Of a stretch of 64,000 bases of DNA, positions 39,981 through 51,661 are shown piece by piece (the first letter of the stretch is position 1; each line of letters begins with the position of its first letter). A program made the translations under genes and the position numbers. This DNA is from Allomuricauda sp. Lineage in GTDB: Bacteria; Bacteroidota; Bacteroidia; Flavobacteriales; Flavobacteriaceae. The DNA is taken from assembly GCA_030148335.1 (NCBI GenBank), contig JASBTQ010000015.1, forward strand, positions 62,001-126,000, written 5' to 3'. The notes under the pieces are model-generated. The model made no database searches. It saw only the letters and a program-made list of their open reading frames with translations, and was not told the origin of the DNA.

Positions 39981-42108
39981 CTGGATTTACTTCTTTGATC
40001 TGTAGGTCTTCATACATCATAATATAGCAGGCCCGATTGAAATAGCCCGAGGTCCAATCGTTCAAATAATCGAAACTGTTGCCCGTGTACTCCGTTAGAC
40101 CAATGATCTTGGAGGTTTCAAAAAGATTGTTCTTATGGGCCAGTTTCAACAGCACATCAAAAGTGACATCAAAACCACGCACCGCATATCGGTCGGGCTT
40201 CAATCCATTATAGCGTTTTTCGTAGGCTGCCACAAAAGTATCGTCACCCGTTTCCCTGTAAAATGAGGGGTAAGTGAACCTTAAGTTGGACAAATGGGTC
40301 ATGGATACCGCATCGTCCTCGAAAGCCCCGTTATAGCTCGTGGTGAACATGCGCACTTTTGTCTTTTCCGTGTTGGCCGAGTTCAAAATGGAACTGACAC
40401 TGGACACCATATTGGGTTGGTCCGTTTCCAAGAACACCCAATTTTCCTTGGTGTCGGAGAGTTTCACCAAAAACCTATCGAGATGTAGGGACTTGTTGTC
40501 TATGATCTTTGCAATCTGCGCCGCCGGAAATTTGGACAGAATGGAATCGTGCGCCACCTGATGGGTGGAGTCGGCCACAATGATCACATTCTCTCCCTTA
40601 TGTATTTTTTTCATGTAGGAGAGCATTTTCTCCCTCAATACGGCATCGCGCGGCACGGAAAAGAAAACGTTGCCATGGCTCAGTTTGCTTTCTGAAGCAA
40701 TCGGCGCGATCACGGGAATGTTCTTGGTGGCAGCTTGCACGGCAACCTCGTTCAGGGCATCTGAGGCCACTGGACCAATGATGGCGTTCACCCCGTTCAA
40801 GTTTTCCCTGAAAAGTATCTCCTTGACCTTGGCCTGGCTCAGCTCGGTGTCGTAGGTTTTCACATCTACCGAAACGCCCAATTTTTTGATGGAATCCAAG
40901 GCGACCAAGGCCCCTGTGTAAAATCCAAGGCTAAGGGCAAGGTCCCTTCTACTTTTGATCATACTCTCGGCCCTTTCCTTGTCGTTCACATTTACACGGT
41001 CCAATCTGAAAGGCAGCATGAAGACCAATTTGGGCCTGTTCTTTACATCTATACTATCAATAAGGTTGATCTTGTCCAGGACCAATGCATTCTTCACCTC
41101 CAGCCCTTTTGCTTTTTCTTTGGGGAGTTTGAGTACCATGCCCGCTTTGAGGCCGTTTTCAAGATCGGGATTCAAACGGAAAAGCTCCTCCCTGGAAATC
41201 TTGAGGTTTTGGGTGATCCTGAAAATATTTTGCTTGGGCTTGACTTCGTAAAAGATGAAATTTTCAGTGTTCACGGCTCCAGATGTGTCCCTTTTCTTGG
41301 GCAAACGGATGACCATCCCATCCTTCAGACCACCTTGTTTCATGATTTCTGGATTCAGCTTCACGATGGAATCCGAAGGAATCCCATATTCCCTGCCTAG
41401 ACTGTATAAAGTCATTTTCGGGGGTACGGTATAGGATGTGAACAGGTTCACTTGTTGTTCCTTGAGGCTATCGCCTTTGGGCCTGGGAAGTTTCAGTTCT
41501 TGCCCGGCCGCCAAATAGTTGCTGGTCTTGTCCAAATCAGGGTTCAAGAGCAAGAGACTGTCCACGGTAATGCCATACTTGTGGGCAATGCTCCATCTGG
41601 TTTCCTTGGGTTGGACGGTGTACGTTTCGAAATCGAGGTCCCTTTCCTCATCCGGGTCCATCTTGGGAAACTTGGGGATCTGGAGCACCATTCCTTTTTT
41701 CAACTGCTCGGAATACAACTGACGGTTATAGCGTTTGATCTGCTCTTCCGTGACCTTGTATTTTTGGGTGAGCCCGAACATGGTTTCTTTTCTCTTCACC
41801 CTATGCCGTGTATAACCAATGGGCTTTATTTCTTCCTGTTCCTCCTGTGCAGGTTTCTTCTCCTCCACGGTCATGGCCCCGTTCAAGGGTATGATCAACA
41901 TGGTGTTGACCTTCACATCAGAAGCACTTTTGATTTCTTTGTTGGCCTGTAAAATGGAGTATGGGGTCACCCTATACTTTTGGGAAATGCTCTGTAGCGT
42001 TTCCCCTTCCTTTACGGCATGTGTGGCATAGTTCTGCGCGGAAACCGGGATTGCCGCCAAAAAAATGACCGCAATGACCAGTTGTAAGATGTTTTTTTTC
42101 ATTCCCAT
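39958..42108 (-). CDS. LysM-repeat protein fused to a type-1 periplasmic binding protein (ABC substrate-binding-like) domain
   Basis: Signal peptide; five LysM repeats ([81 protein letters not shown]); then [36 protein letters not shown]. Confidence 0.9.
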   Translation of the reverse strand: MGMKKNILQLVIAVIFLAAIPVSAQNYATHAVKEGETLQSISQKYRVTPYSILQANKEIKSASDVKVNTMLIIPLNGAMTVEEKKPAQEEQEEIKPIGYTRHRVKRKETMFGLTQKYKVTEEQIKRYNRQLYSEQLKKGMVLQIPKFPKMDPDEERDLDFETYTVQPKETRWSIAHKYGITVDSLLLLNPDLDKTSNYLAAGQELKLPRPKGDSLKEQQVNLFTSYTVPPKMTLYSLGREYGIPSDSIVKLNPEIMKQGGLKDGMVIRLPKKRDTSGAVNTENFIFYEVKPKQNIFRITQNLKISREELFRLNPDLENGLKAGMVLKLPKEKAKGLEVKNALVLDKINLIDSIDVKNRPKLVFMLPFRLDRVNVNDKERAESMIKSRRDLALSLGFYTGALVALDSIKKLGVSVDVKTYDTELSQAKVKEILFRENLNGVNAIIGPVASDALNEVAVQAATKNIPVIAPIASESKLSHGNVFFSVPRDAVLREKMLSYMKKIHKGENVIIVADSTHQVAHDSILSKFPAAQIAKIIDNKSLHLDRFLVKLSDTKENWVFLETDQPNMVSSVSSILNSANTEKTKVRMFTTSYNGAFEDDAVSMTHLSNLRFTYPSFYRETGDDTFVAAYEKRYNGLKPDRYAVRGFDVTFDVLLKLAHKNNLFETSKIIGLTEYTGNSFDYLNDWTSGYFNRACYIMMYEDLQIKEVNPDDINSNL

Positions 42109-43631
42109 TCTATAGTTGCAGGTGGTTTTGAGCTGATGTCATACACTACTCTATTAACGCCCTTGACCTTGTTTATTATATCGTTTGAGGTCTTTTGAAG
42201 GAATTCATAGGGTAAATTTACCCAATCTGCTGTCATTCCATCGGTACTTTCAACGGCCCTGAGCGCTACACATTTTTCATAGGTACGCTCATCTCCCATG
42301 ACCCCGACACTATCTACGGGCAAAAGCATGGCTCCGGCCTGCCAGACCTTGTCATAAAGCCCCCATTTTTTCAAACCTTCGATAAAAATGGCATCCACTT
42401 CTTGCAAAATGGCCACTTTTTCCGGGGTGATGTCCCCCAAGATGCGTATGCCCAATCCCGGGCCTGGAAACGGATGACGTCCCAAAATGGATTCGGACAT
42501 GCCCATGCTGGCCCCTACCCTTCGCACTTCATCCTTGAACAACATTTTTAAGGGCTCCACGATCTTCAACTTCATATAATCGGGCAATCCACCAACATTG
42601 TGGTGACTTTTTATGACTGCCGATGGTCCACCACTTGCCGAAACGGATTCGATCCTGTCCGGATAAATGGTGCCTTGCGCCAGCCATTTGGCATTTTCTA
42701 CTTTGTGGGCCTCATCATCAAAAACTTCGATGAAGACCCTGCCAATGATCTTTCTTTTTCCCTCGGGATCGGATTCTCCCTTCAGAGCGTCCAAAAAACG
42801 TGCCGAAGCATCCACGCCCTTCACATTGAGACCCATGTGCTTGTATTGGTCCAGCACATTTTCAAATTCATTCTTGCGCAAAAGGCCATTGTTCACAAAA
42901 ATACAGTGCAAATGATCTCCGATCGCTTTATGCAGCAGCATGGCCGCCACACTGGAATCTACCCCCCCGGATAGTCCCAAGATCACTTTATCCTGACCGA
43001 TCTCTGCTTTCAACTCTTCAACGGTGGTTTCCACAAAGGCATCGGGGGTCCAGTCCTGTTTTAATCCGGCTATGTTCACCAAAAAGTTTTCGAGCAACTT
43101 TTTTCCGTCTGTGGTGTGGTAAACCTCAGGATGAAATTGAATCCCATACGTGGTTTCGCCATCGATCTTGAAAGCTGCATTTTCCACATCGTGTGTACTG
43201 GCCAGTCGGATCCCACCTTCGGGAAGTTCCTTGATGGTGTCGCTATGGCTCATCCAAACTTGGCTTCCTTGATCCAGTCCTTTTAAAAAATCCTCATCAT
43301 TTTTCACGAAAGATAAATTGGCCCTTCCATATTCCCTTGTTGCGGATGGCGCCACATTGCCTCCATGGAAATGGGACAGGTATTGTGCCCCATAGCAGAT
43401 GCCCAACAATGGCATTTTGCCCTTGATGGCTGACAAATCAGGATGTGGGGCAGTTTCGGACCTTACGGAGGAAGGCGACCCCGAAAGGATCACGGCCTTG
43501 TATTCAGAAAGGTCTTTGGGTAATTTGTTGTATGGCTTTATTTCCGAGTATATGTTCAGTTCCCTGACGCGTCTTGCGATCAATTGGGTGTACTGGGAAC
43601 CGAAATCCAAGATGAGTACGTTGTTATGCAT
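42099..43631 (-). CDS. guaA: GMP synthase (glutamine-hydrolysing)
   Basis: [53 protein letters not shown]. Confidence 0.97.
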   Translation of the reverse strand: MHNNVLILDFGSQYTQLIARRVRELNIYSEIKPYNKLPKDLSEYKAVILSGSPSSVRSETAPHPDLSAIKGKMPLLGICYGAQYLSHFHGGNVAPSATREYGRANLSFVKNDEDFLKGLDQGSQVWMSHSDTIKELPEGGIRLASTHDVENAAFKIDGETTYGIQFHPEVYHTTDGKKLLENFLVNIAGLKQDWTPDAFVETTVEELKAEIGQDKVILGLSGGVDSSVAAMLLHKAIGDHLHCIFVNNGLLRKNEFENVLDQYKHMGLNVKGVDASARFLDALKGESDPEGKRKIIGRVFIEVFDDEAHKVENAKWLAQGTIYPDRIESVSASGGPSAVIKSHHNVGGLPDYMKLKIVEPLKMLFKDEVRRVGASMGMSESILGRHPFPGPGLGIRILGDITPEKVAILQEVDAIFIEGLKKWGLYDKVWQAGAMLLPVDSVGVMGDERTYEKCVALRAVESTDGMTADWVNLPYEFLQKTSNDIINKVKGVNRVVYDISSKPPATIEWE

Positions 43632-43833
43632 GGGCAAAAATAGCAATTTGCTTTAGTTGAAAAAGTATGTTTTAAAGGATATTTATGACATCTTTTCAAA
43701 AAAGAGGGCCCAACTCAATGGATACCAGCATGGCATCCATTGTCGTTGCTTGCCAATGTATGAATATAACCTTATGTAGTTTTTTTCTAAACAGTTTTCG
43801 TCATTAATTTGCGTTTCCTAATACCATCAAAAC

Positions 43834-44493
43834 ATGATCAAGGGATTCATCTTTGATTTGGACGGAGTGATCACCGATACTGCCGAATTGCATTACGAAG
43901 CCTGGAAAAAACTTTCCGATGAAATGGGCTGGCACTTTGACCGTGAACTCAATGAGAAACTCAGGGGCATATCCCGAATGGATTCCATAAAGGTCATCAT
44001 GGACCACAACCACGTTTCCCTTGCAGAGGACACGGTGGTTGAGCTTGCCACCAAAAAAAATGACCTCTATGTCGATAGTTTGGAGAGCATGACCCCCGAC
44101 GATTATCTTCCCGGTGCCAAGGAACTGCTCACCCATTTGCGCCAGGAAGGATTTTTGGTCGCTTTGGGAAGTGCCAGCAAAAATGCCATCAAGGTGCTCC
44201 AACAACTCAAAGCCATGCATTATTTTGATGTGATCGGGGACGGGAACAGTGTGGCAAAGAGCAAACCTGCCCCGGATATCTTTTTATACGCTTCTGAAAA
44301 ATTGAAATTGCAACCCAGCAACTGTGTGGTTTTCGAGGATGCCGAAAAAGGTATCGACGCTGCCATTGCGGGCGGATTCCACAGTGTAGGGATTGGCCCC
44401 GAGGAAAGAGTGGGGCATGCGGAACTGCGGTTCAACAGCATGAAAGAGGCCACTTATTTTGAGGTCCGGTCCTTCTTTTCGGATTTTTTCTAA
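43834..44493 (+). CDS. pgmB: Beta-phosphoglucomutase-like HAD hydrolase
   Basis: GFIFDLDGVITDTAELHYEAWKKLSDEMGW; FEDAEKGIDAAIAGGFHSVGIG. Confidence 0.92.
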   Translation: MIKGFIFDLDGVITDTAELHYEAWKKLSDEMGWHFDRELNEKLRGISRMDSIKVIMDHNHVSLAEDTVVELATKKNDLYVDSLESMTPDDYLPGAKELLTHLRQEGFLVALGSASKNAIKVLQQLKAMHYFDVIGDGNSVAKSKPAPDIFLYASEKLKLQPSNCVVFEDAEKGIDAAIAGGFHSVGIGPEERVGHAELRFNSMKEATYFEVRSFFSDFF

Positions 44494-44522
44494 TCCTTTC
44501 TTGTGACGATGGATATAAAAGC

Positions 44523-44554
44523 AAAAAGCCCCGGGAACCACTCCGGAGCTTTTT
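44523..44554 (+). terminator. Rho-independent terminator
   Basis: aaaaagccccgg / ccggagcttttt stem with one mismatch. Confidence 0.75.
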
Positions 44555-44711
44555 AATAAAATCAAAACCAACCTAAACATATGAGTTAACCAACTCATAA
44601 ATCTTTAATCTTTACTTTTTCATAGCAATTTTCAATAACTAAACAACCACAAGGGAAAATACCCTACCTAGTTTTTTATTTTTTTGAAAAAAATCGGTTT
44701 TCTGTCCTAAA

Positions 44712-46313
44712 TCAGGACTTCAGGACATGGAATCCGTCACTGAAGGGATCCAAGGTTTCCAATAAGATAGGAATCAGGGAGTCCCCCATTTCCAGGTACA
44801 TTTCGGAAAAATTGAGCTGCCTTTCCTGAAGGGATCTGTTGGGAAACAACTCATTCTGAAGGTCGGTGAGCCGGACCACATGATCCTTCAACTTTCTTTT
44901 TTGGGCCTGCAGCAACCGCTTTTCCAGGGCATCCAATCCTTTCTTTTGTTTGACTTCCTGGGCCTTTACCGCTCCCAAAAAGCTCTTATCGGTCTGCTCT
45001 GCCAGTTCGTACATCAGTTGGAACTGTTCTTCCAAAAGTTTTTTCTGGGGAGAAAAATCAATATCGATATTGGAGATTTCCCGGATTTTCTTGTTGATCA
45101 ACGAGTGCTGTTTCAGGAAGAGGTGGGAAACCTTTACGCCCAGTTTTTGCATTTTTTGGTGCTGCTTTTCCGTGACCAGCAAAGCTGAGTTTCTAAGCAG
45201 GAGCATGGGGAAGGTGATGCCCATATCCTCAAAATAGGGTTTGAGTTCCAACCAATAGGCCAACTCCCCTCCCCCTCCGATATAACACAGATTGGGCAGG
45301 ATCACTTCTTGGTACAATGGCCTGGCGATCACATTGGGCGAAAACCGTTCGGGATGCTGCTCCAATTCTTCCCGGAGCTGATCTGGCGTAAATTTAATCT
45401 GGGTATCGACCACATAAAAATGGCCATTCTTTTTAACGATTCGCTCCCTCAAATCATCCTTGAGATAAAAATAATTGATTTCCCGAGGGTTCACTTGGAT
45501 GCTATAGTCGGCAGATACCTTGGATAACGCATCAATGGTTTCCGTGACCCTGTGAAAGGGGGTATGCTCAAAAATATCCTTCTCAGCAAATGGGACCAGT
45601 AATTGCTTCAAACTGGCGTCATCCCCATCCACAATGACCAATCCTTGGTCGCCAAACAGTTCATTGGCCAAAAAACGGGTGGCCTTGGCCAGGTTTCCAT
45701 GCTCCAAGTAGGCCTTTCGGAATAAATCTTTCAATATTTCCGCCTTGGTGGTCTGTCCCAATTCGGCGCTCAGCATTTCAAAAAGGACTTCCAAACCTTC
45801 TGTGGAGAGTCTTCCCACGGCACCGGACGCTTTTCTGTTCCACTGTATCTTTTTACCGTGCAGGTTGAAATAATTGATCTCCTCAAAATCATGGTCCTCC
45901 GTGGCCATCCAATAAATCGGCACAAAATGATGGTTCGGATACCTTTCCTTCAGTTGCTTCGCCAAGTTGATGGCCGAAACGATCTTGTACAAAAAATATA
46001 AGGGACCTGTGAAAAGGTTCAGTTGATGCCCTGTGACCACCGTAAACGTATGGTCATCGGCCAAGGAAGCAACATTGGCCAAAGTGGCTTCGGTTGTTTC
46101 AAAACCGTGGTATTGTTCCTTCAAGGATGCCACCAAGACCGCTCTGTGGGCTTTTGGATAGTTTTGTTGCTTTTCCTTGATCTGTGCTTCAAAGTTTTCG
46201 GGCAATGGAAACCGGTTGAAAAATGGTTTTAGTTCTTCCCGTTGGTCCAGATAATCGCAAATAAGCCTTGAAAAATAACCTGTTTCCTTAAAAGGTACAC
46301 AATCTACTTCCAT
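44712..46313 (-). CDS. bshC: Bacillithiol biosynthesis cysteine-adding enzyme BshC
   Basis: TVVTGHQLNLFTGPLYFLYKIVSAINLAKQLKE; WMATEDHDFEEINYF; CYIGGGGELAYWLELKPYF. Confidence 0.96.
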   Translation of the reverse strand: MEVDCVPFKETGYFSRLICDYLDQREELKPFFNRFPLPENFEAQIKEKQQNYPKAHRAVLVASLKEQYHGFETTEATLANVASLADDHTFTVVTGHQLNLFTGPLYFLYKIVSAINLAKQLKERYPNHHFVPIYWMATEDHDFEEINYFNLHGKKIQWNRKASGAVGRLSTEGLEVLFEMLSAELGQTTKAEILKDLFRKAYLEHGNLAKATRFLANELFGDQGLVIVDGDDASLKQLLVPFAEKDIFEHTPFHRVTETIDALSKVSADYSIQVNPREINYFYLKDDLRERIVKKNGHFYVVDTQIKFTPDQLREELEQHPERFSPNVIARPLYQEVILPNLCYIGGGGELAYWLELKPYFEDMGITFPMLLLRNSALLVTEKQHQKMQKLGVKVSHLFLKQHSLINKKIREISNIDIDFSPQKKLLEEQFQLMYELAEQTDKSFLGAVKAQEVKQKKGLDALEKRLLQAQKRKLKDHVVRLTDLQNELFPNRSLQERQLNFSEMYLEMGDSLIPILLETLDPFSDGFHVLKS

Positions 46314-46407
46314 TAAAACTGAATGAGGTGGTCAAAGATAATTCTCTTCTTTTTTTATCGTCCCAAAAATACGTTAATTACTTTTTTGCCCGTCAGGCCA
46401 TTGAAAA

Positions 46408-46440
46408 TTGTAACTCTAGCTGAATTTATTGTTAGATTTG
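46408..46440 (+). promoter_or_regulatory. Candidate Bacteroidota-type promoter TTG-N22-TAGATTTG
   Basis: Matches TTG/TAnnTTTG consensus 23 nt upstream of the ATG at 46463. Confidence 0.4.
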
Positions 46441-46462
46441 GTTTATACTAATTAACCATCGA

Positions 46463-48910
46463 ATGACCCGATTTTTATTTTTTGCTGCTTTATTGATTTC
46501 CCTTTGCGCCACTTCGCAACAATTGAAATCCCCCTCAGAATTTTTAGGTTACGAACTTGGTACCGAGTTTACCCGCCATCACGAAGTGGTGGACTATTAT
46601 GAATATTTGGCCGAGGCCGCCCCAGACCGCGTAAAACTTACCGTTTATGGGCAAACCAACGAGCGCAGGCCCTTGTTATTGGCCTATGTTTCCACTGCGG
46701 AAAACATTGCCAATTTGGAAAACATCAGACAGGAACACTTGAAAGATACCCAGGGAGGTGGAAATTCCAATAAGGCCATTGTATGGTTGAGTTATAATGT
46801 GCACGGGAATGAAAGTGTCAGTACAGAGGCTTCCATGAAGACCATTTATGAGCTATTGACGGCCAAGAGTTCCTATTTGGAAAATACGGTGGTCATCATG
46901 GACCCCTGTGTCAACCCGGATGGTCGTGACCGATACAGCAATTGGTACAATCAATATAAGAACAACCCCTATCAAGTGGACCCCAACAGCAAAGAACACC
47001 ACGAAGGCTGGTGGAGCGGACGCAGCAACCACTATATGTTCGACTTGAACCGCGATTGGGCCTGGCTGACGCAAGTGGAGAGCCAACAGCGTATCAAAAA
47101 GTTCAATGATTGGCTGCCCCATGTGCATGTGGACTTCCACGAACAGGGAGTGGACAACCCCTACTATTTTGCCCCTGCAGCGGAACCTTATCACGAAGTC
47201 ATCACAGATTTTCAACGTGATTTTCAGGTCATCTTGGGAAAAAACCACGCCAAGTATTTTGATGCGAACGGATGGTTCTACTTCACCAAAGAGGTGTTCG
47301 ACCTCTTTTACCCAAGCTATGGTGACACCTATCCGGTTTATAATGGATCCATCGGAATGACCTATGAGCAAGGGGGAAGCGGGCGTGCCGGACTGGGCAT
47401 TGTTACCAGCATTGGAGATACCCTTACCCTGAAGGACAGGATTGCACATCACTTCACCACGGGGCTGTCCACGGTGGAGGTTTCTTCGCAGAATGCCAAA
47501 AAATTGAACGAGGAATTCAAAAAGTTCTACCAAAACCAAAACTTCAAGTACAAAAGCTATGTGCTGAAGGGCAATAAGGACAAACTGGATGCTTTGAAAA
47601 CCCTTTTGGACAAACATGAAATCCAGTTTGGGGACCTTTCCACTGGCTCGTACAAAGGTCACGCCTATAGCTCTGGAAGCAATGGAAGCATGTCCATCGA
47701 CAAAGACGGGATGGTGGTCTCCACCAACCAGCCCAAGGGCACCTTGGTGCAGGTACTCTTCGAGCCCAACGCCAAACTTACAGATTCCTTGACCTACGAC
47801 ATTACGGCCTGGTCACTGCCCTATGCCTATGGTTTGGATGCCATTGCCACCACTTCCTTGGTTGCACCACAGAACAATGATACTGGGACCAAATCGGTTA
47901 TAAACCCAAACAGCTACGCCCATCTTACGGACTGGAACAGCCTCAAGGACGCCAAATTCTTGGCCGAACTCCTCAAAGAGGGCATCCGGGTGCGGAAAAC
48001 GGACCATCCCTTTTCCATTGAGGGCAAATCTTTTGATCGTGGCACTTTGATCATCACCAAAGGTGACAATGAGCATTTGCCCGATTTTATCCAAAAATTG
48101 CAGGCCACTGCCGATGCCTATCAGAAGGAAATTGTTTCCACTGGCACCGGTTTTGTGGATTCCGGAAAGGATTTTGGCTCTTCCTATGTCCAAATGATCA
48201 CCGAGCCGAAAATTGCGGTATTGTCCGGCGGGCCTACCTCTACCCTTCGTTTTGGTGAAATCTGGCACTTTTTTGAACAACAACTACACTACCCACTCAC
48301 GGTTATAGACGATGAATATGCCAACAGGGTAGACCTGGACAAGTATAATATCCTTATCCTTCCCGATGGGCGCTACGGCAACCATTTTAACGAAAACCAA
48401 CTTTCTGAATTGAAGGATTGGGTACGAAAAGGAGGCAAGGTCATCGCCATGGGCGGTGCTATCAGTGCCATTGATGGAGAAAAGGGATTCGGCATCAAAG
48501 AAAGGAAAGAGGAAGAGGACGATGAAAAGACCAATGTTCCCCTCCCCTACAAAGATGCCGAGAGGGAGCAGATAAAAGAGGCCATCACCGGGGCGATCTT
48601 CAAGACCAAGGTGGACAATACCCACCCGTTGGCCTATGGTTATGGGTCCGATTATTTCACCTTGAAATTGGGCAGTTCCAGCTACGATTATCTGGACGGG
48701 GGCAATGTGGTATATATCGAGGATGTCACCAAACCATTTTCAGGTTTTGCAGGCAGTGAAGCACAAAAGAAAATTTCAAAATCCTTAATCTATGGTTCTG
48801 AGCAATTTGGCAGGGGCCAAGTCATTTATATGGTGGACAATCCCTTGTTCAGGGGTTTTTGGGAAAATGGGAAGCTGTTTTTTGCCAATGCCCTTTTCAT
48901 GGTCAATTAA
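46463..48910 (+). CDS. M14 family zinc carboxypeptidase, exported
   Basis: Signal peptide; NVHGNESVSTEAS (HxxE), DPCVNPDGRDRYSNWYN, HVDFHEQG. Confidence 0.93.
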   Translation: MTRFLFFAALLISLCATSQQLKSPSEFLGYELGTEFTRHHEVVDYYEYLAEAAPDRVKLTVYGQTNERRPLLLAYVSTAENIANLENIRQEHLKDTQGGGNSNKAIVWLSYNVHGNESVSTEASMKTIYELLTAKSSYLENTVVIMDPCVNPDGRDRYSNWYNQYKNNPYQVDPNSKEHHEGWWSGRSNHYMFDLNRDWAWLTQVESQQRIKKFNDWLPHVHVDFHEQGVDNPYYFAPAAEPYHEVITDFQRDFQVILGKNHAKYFDANGWFYFTKEVFDLFYPSYGDTYPVYNGSIGMTYEQGGSGRAGLGIVTSIGDTLTLKDRIAHHFTTGLSTVEVSSQNAKKLNEEFKKFYQNQNFKYKSYVLKGNKDKLDALKTLLDKHEIQFGDLSTGSYKGHAYSSGSNGSMSIDKDGMVVSTNQPKGTLVQVLFEPNAKLTDSLTYDITAWSLPYAYGLDAIATTSLVAPQNNDTGTKSVINPNSYAHLTDWNSLKDAKFLAELLKEGIRVRKTDHPFSIEGKSFDRGTLIITKGDNEHLPDFIQKLQATADAYQKEIVSTGTGFVDSGKDFGSSYVQMITEPKIAVLSGGPTSTLRFGEIWHFFEQQLHYPLTVIDDEYANRVDLDKYNILILPDGRYGNHFNENQLSELKDWVRKGGKVIAMGGAISAIDGEKGFGIKERKEEEDDEKTNVPLPYKDAEREQIKEAITGAIFKTKVDNTHPLAYGYGSDYFTLKLGSSSYDYLDGGNVVYIEDVTKPFSGFAGSEAQKKISKSLIYGSEQFGRGQVIYMVDNPLFRGFWENGKLFFANALFMVN

Positions 48911-49025
48911 AAAACATAGTCGCTTGATTATAAAATATTTAGTTGATATCTTCTAGGTGGAAGAAGATACACTGAAATCCAAAATTTCGTATCTTTAGTA
49001 GTACTTTCAATTAAAACTTTTGGAT

Positions 49026-50336
49026 ATGCAACTGAACAAACTATTCCCATCATTGTGGAAAACCCCATCCAGAGTGTGGTTTGCCATATTGGCCCTGACA
49101 GCACTTGGCTCCGCCAGAGCTTTTGCATTCCAAGACAGCACCGTTGATTTTAATCAATATAGTGGTGAAGTAGTGGACGAATCCACGAACAAACCTTTGG
49201 TGTTTGCAACCCTCACCGTGGAAGGAACCAATATCAGTACCATAACCAATACCGAAGGCAACTTTCTACTAAAGGTCCCTAAAAACAGTACCAGTAAAAA
49301 TGTGATTGTCTCTTTTTTGGGCTATAAGACCAAGAGCGTGCCCCTATCCGACCTCCAACCCGAAAACAACAAGATATCCCTCACGGTGTCCGTTACCCAA
49401 TTGTCGGAAATCAATATCAATGCACCAAGGGATGCCATGGCACTGGTGAAGGAGACCATGGCCAAAAGGGACGAAAATTACTTTGGTGACCCAGCCCTGA
49501 TGACCGCATTTTATAGGGAAACCATCAAGAGGCGGAGAAAAAACGTATCCTTGGCCGAAGCCGTCGTCACCATCTACAAAACTCCCTACGGGTCCAACAG
49601 GGATGACGCCGTGGAACTCTACAAAGCCCGAAAAAGTACGGATTACAGCAAATTGGACACCGTTGCCCTGAAGCTACAGGGCGGCCCCTACAACACTTTG
49701 TATGTGGATGTCATGAAATATCCCGAATACCTTTTCGCTGACAAGTCCATTTCCAACTATAAATTTTCATTTGACCGGTCCATCAGGGTCAATGATGCAT
49801 TGATCTATGTGATCAAATTCACCCAGCACGAAAATATCACTGATCCCCTTTATCAGGGCGAACTCTATATCGATGTGGAAAAAAGGACACTGACCAGTGC
49901 TATTTTCTCCTTGAACATTACCGACAGGGACAAGGCAGCGGAACTCTTTGTCCGAAGAAAGCCAGCAAAAGTGGATGTGTGGCCCACGGAAGTCGCCTAT
50001 AGAGTAGATTATCGGGAAAAAGACGGAAAATGGTTCTACGGATATAGCAGTGTCTCCATGGAGTTCAAGGTGGACTGGGCGGACAAATGGTTCAATTCCG
50101 TGTACAGCATGACCGCCGAGATGGCCATAACCGATTGGGAGAAAAATGTGGGCGGTGACCTTCCAAGGAACCGGGAACGAATCAAGAAGTCCATCATCAT
50201 GGGTGATGAGGCCATAGGTTTCACCGACGCTGACTTTTGGGGAGAATACAATATCATCGAACCTGAAAAATCCATAGAATCAGCCATACGCAAGATCCAA
50301 CGGCAATTGCGACGCGATGAGCGGAACAGTGACTAG
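49026..50336 (+). CDS. Carboxypeptidase-like regulatory-domain (CarboxypepD_reg-like) exported protein
   Basis: YSGEVVDESTNKPLVFATLTVEGTNISTITNTEGNFLLKVP; start set at the ATG at 49026. Confidence 0.85.
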   Translation: MQLNKLFPSLWKTPSRVWFAILALTALGSARAFAFQDSTVDFNQYSGEVVDESTNKPLVFATLTVEGTNISTITNTEGNFLLKVPKNSTSKNVIVSFLGYKTKSVPLSDLQPENNKISLTVSVTQLSEININAPRDAMALVKETMAKRDENYFGDPALMTAFYRETIKRRRKNVSLAEAVVTIYKTPYGSNRDDAVELYKARKSTDYSKLDTVALKLQGGPYNTLYVDVMKYPEYLFADKSISNYKFSFDRSIRVNDALIYVIKFTQHENITDPLYQGELYIDVEKRTLTSAIFSLNITDRDKAAELFVRRKPAKVDVWPTEVAYRVDYREKDGKWFYGYSSVSMEFKVDWADKWFNSVYSMTAEMAITDWEKNVGGDLPRNRERIKKSIIMGDEAIGFTDADFWGEYNIIEPEKSIESAIRKIQRQLRRDERNSD

Positions 50337-50419
50337 TTCCAAATCCTGACGCCAATTTTTTTGTGCATATATTTACTTTGGCTTTTGCCATCAGTAATGT
50401 ATAATGCAATGCATAACCA

Positions 50420-51472
50420 ATGTCCAAACGAAGAAGCTTTCTAAAATCAGTTACCGCTCTCGGGGCCACTGCCCTATTGCACCAAACCGGATGGGGAAAT
50501 GAGCAACAGTCCATCCCAAATCCCATCATCAAACCCAAAAAACTAAAAAAAGGGGACACCATAGGTCTGGTGGCACCAGGCTATGCCATCAAACCCGAAA
50601 TTTTGCAAAAAGCCTTGGATACCTTGGAGGAAATGGGGTTCAAAACCTTTCATACTTCACGTATCTTGGGCAATTATGGGTATTTTAGCAATACCGATGA
50701 AGAACGGGTGATGGACGTGAACCAGATGTTCGCCAACCCGGAAGTGGACGGTATCCTTTGCGCACGGGGCGGTTATGGCTGCACCCGCATCCTGGACCGT
50801 CTGGATTATAACATCATTCGGAACAATCCCAAGGTACTTATTGGATTCAGTGACATTACCGCATTGATACAGGCCATTTACAAGCAAACCGGGCTGGTCT
50901 GTTTCCATGGCCCTGTGGGCAGTACATTGGATGATTCCTATAGTCAAAAGTATTTCAAAAAAATATTGATGAAAGGAAAGGATGTCCAAACCATCAAAAA
51001 TGCAAAGCTCAAAGATCCAGAGCTTCTGGGCAATACCGAATACGAAAGGTACCTCATCACACCGGGAAGCTGTCAGGGCGAACTTGCAGGGGGCAGTCTC
51101 ACCTTGGTCAATGCACTCATCGGCACTCCCCACGAAATTGATTTCACGGACAAACTCGTTTTTTTGGAAGATGTGGAAGAAGCTCCGTACCGAGTGGACC
51201 GTATGCTCACCCAACTCATTGAAGGGCCCACATTTTCCAAAGCAAAAGGAATCATGTTCGGGGTCTGCAAAGGCTGTGACCGAGAAAAAGAAGACACCAA
51301 TTTCACCCTAAAAGAGGTGATTTTGGACAGGATTGCCCCTTTGGGGATTCCTGCCGTTTATGGCATGAGCTTTGGGCATGTTCCGAATAACTTCACACTT
51401 CCGGTGGGCATACAAGCGGCTTTCAATGCAGATGAGATGGAGTTGGAACTGCTGGAAGCTGCAGTTTCTTGA
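50420..51472 (+). CDS. LD-carboxypeptidase (S66/LdcA family)
   Basis: GDTIGLVAPGYAI, GILCARGGYGCTRILDRLDY, FHGPVGS, twin-Arg-like leader MSKRRSFLKSVTALG. Confidence 0.93.
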   Translation: MSKRRSFLKSVTALGATALLHQTGWGNEQQSIPNPIIKPKKLKKGDTIGLVAPGYAIKPEILQKALDTLEEMGFKTFHTSRILGNYGYFSNTDEERVMDVNQMFANPEVDGILCARGGYGCTRILDRLDYNIIRNNPKVLIGFSDITALIQAIYKQTGLVCFHGPVGSTLDDSYSQKYFKKILMKGKDVQTIKNAKLKDPELLGNTEYERYLITPGSCQGELAGGSLTLVNALIGTPHEIDFTDKLVFLEDVEEAPYRVDRMLTQLIEGPTFSKAKGIMFGVCKGCDREKEDTNFTLKEVILDRIAPLGIPAVYGMSFGHVPNNFTLPVGIQAAFNADEMELELLEAAVS

Positions 51473-51661
51473 ATTTTCTCCCATACTATTTTGTGCCATA
51501 AGCCATTAGTATAGTTTTTAGGATCAAGTTTTTTTGGAAAACGTGCTGTATTAAATAAAAAAAACGATATTAGCAAAGCTGTTTCACCCAAAGCCCCTCC
51601 GAAACAGTAATCTACCTCAGCAAAACATCAATATTCGTTTTTTTAATTTAACCTACTGACC

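Noticed and set aside
44580-44599. tatgagtt-aacc-aactcata hairpin between pgmB and bshC
   Set aside because: Short, AT-rich, next to a better terminator; no evidence of function.
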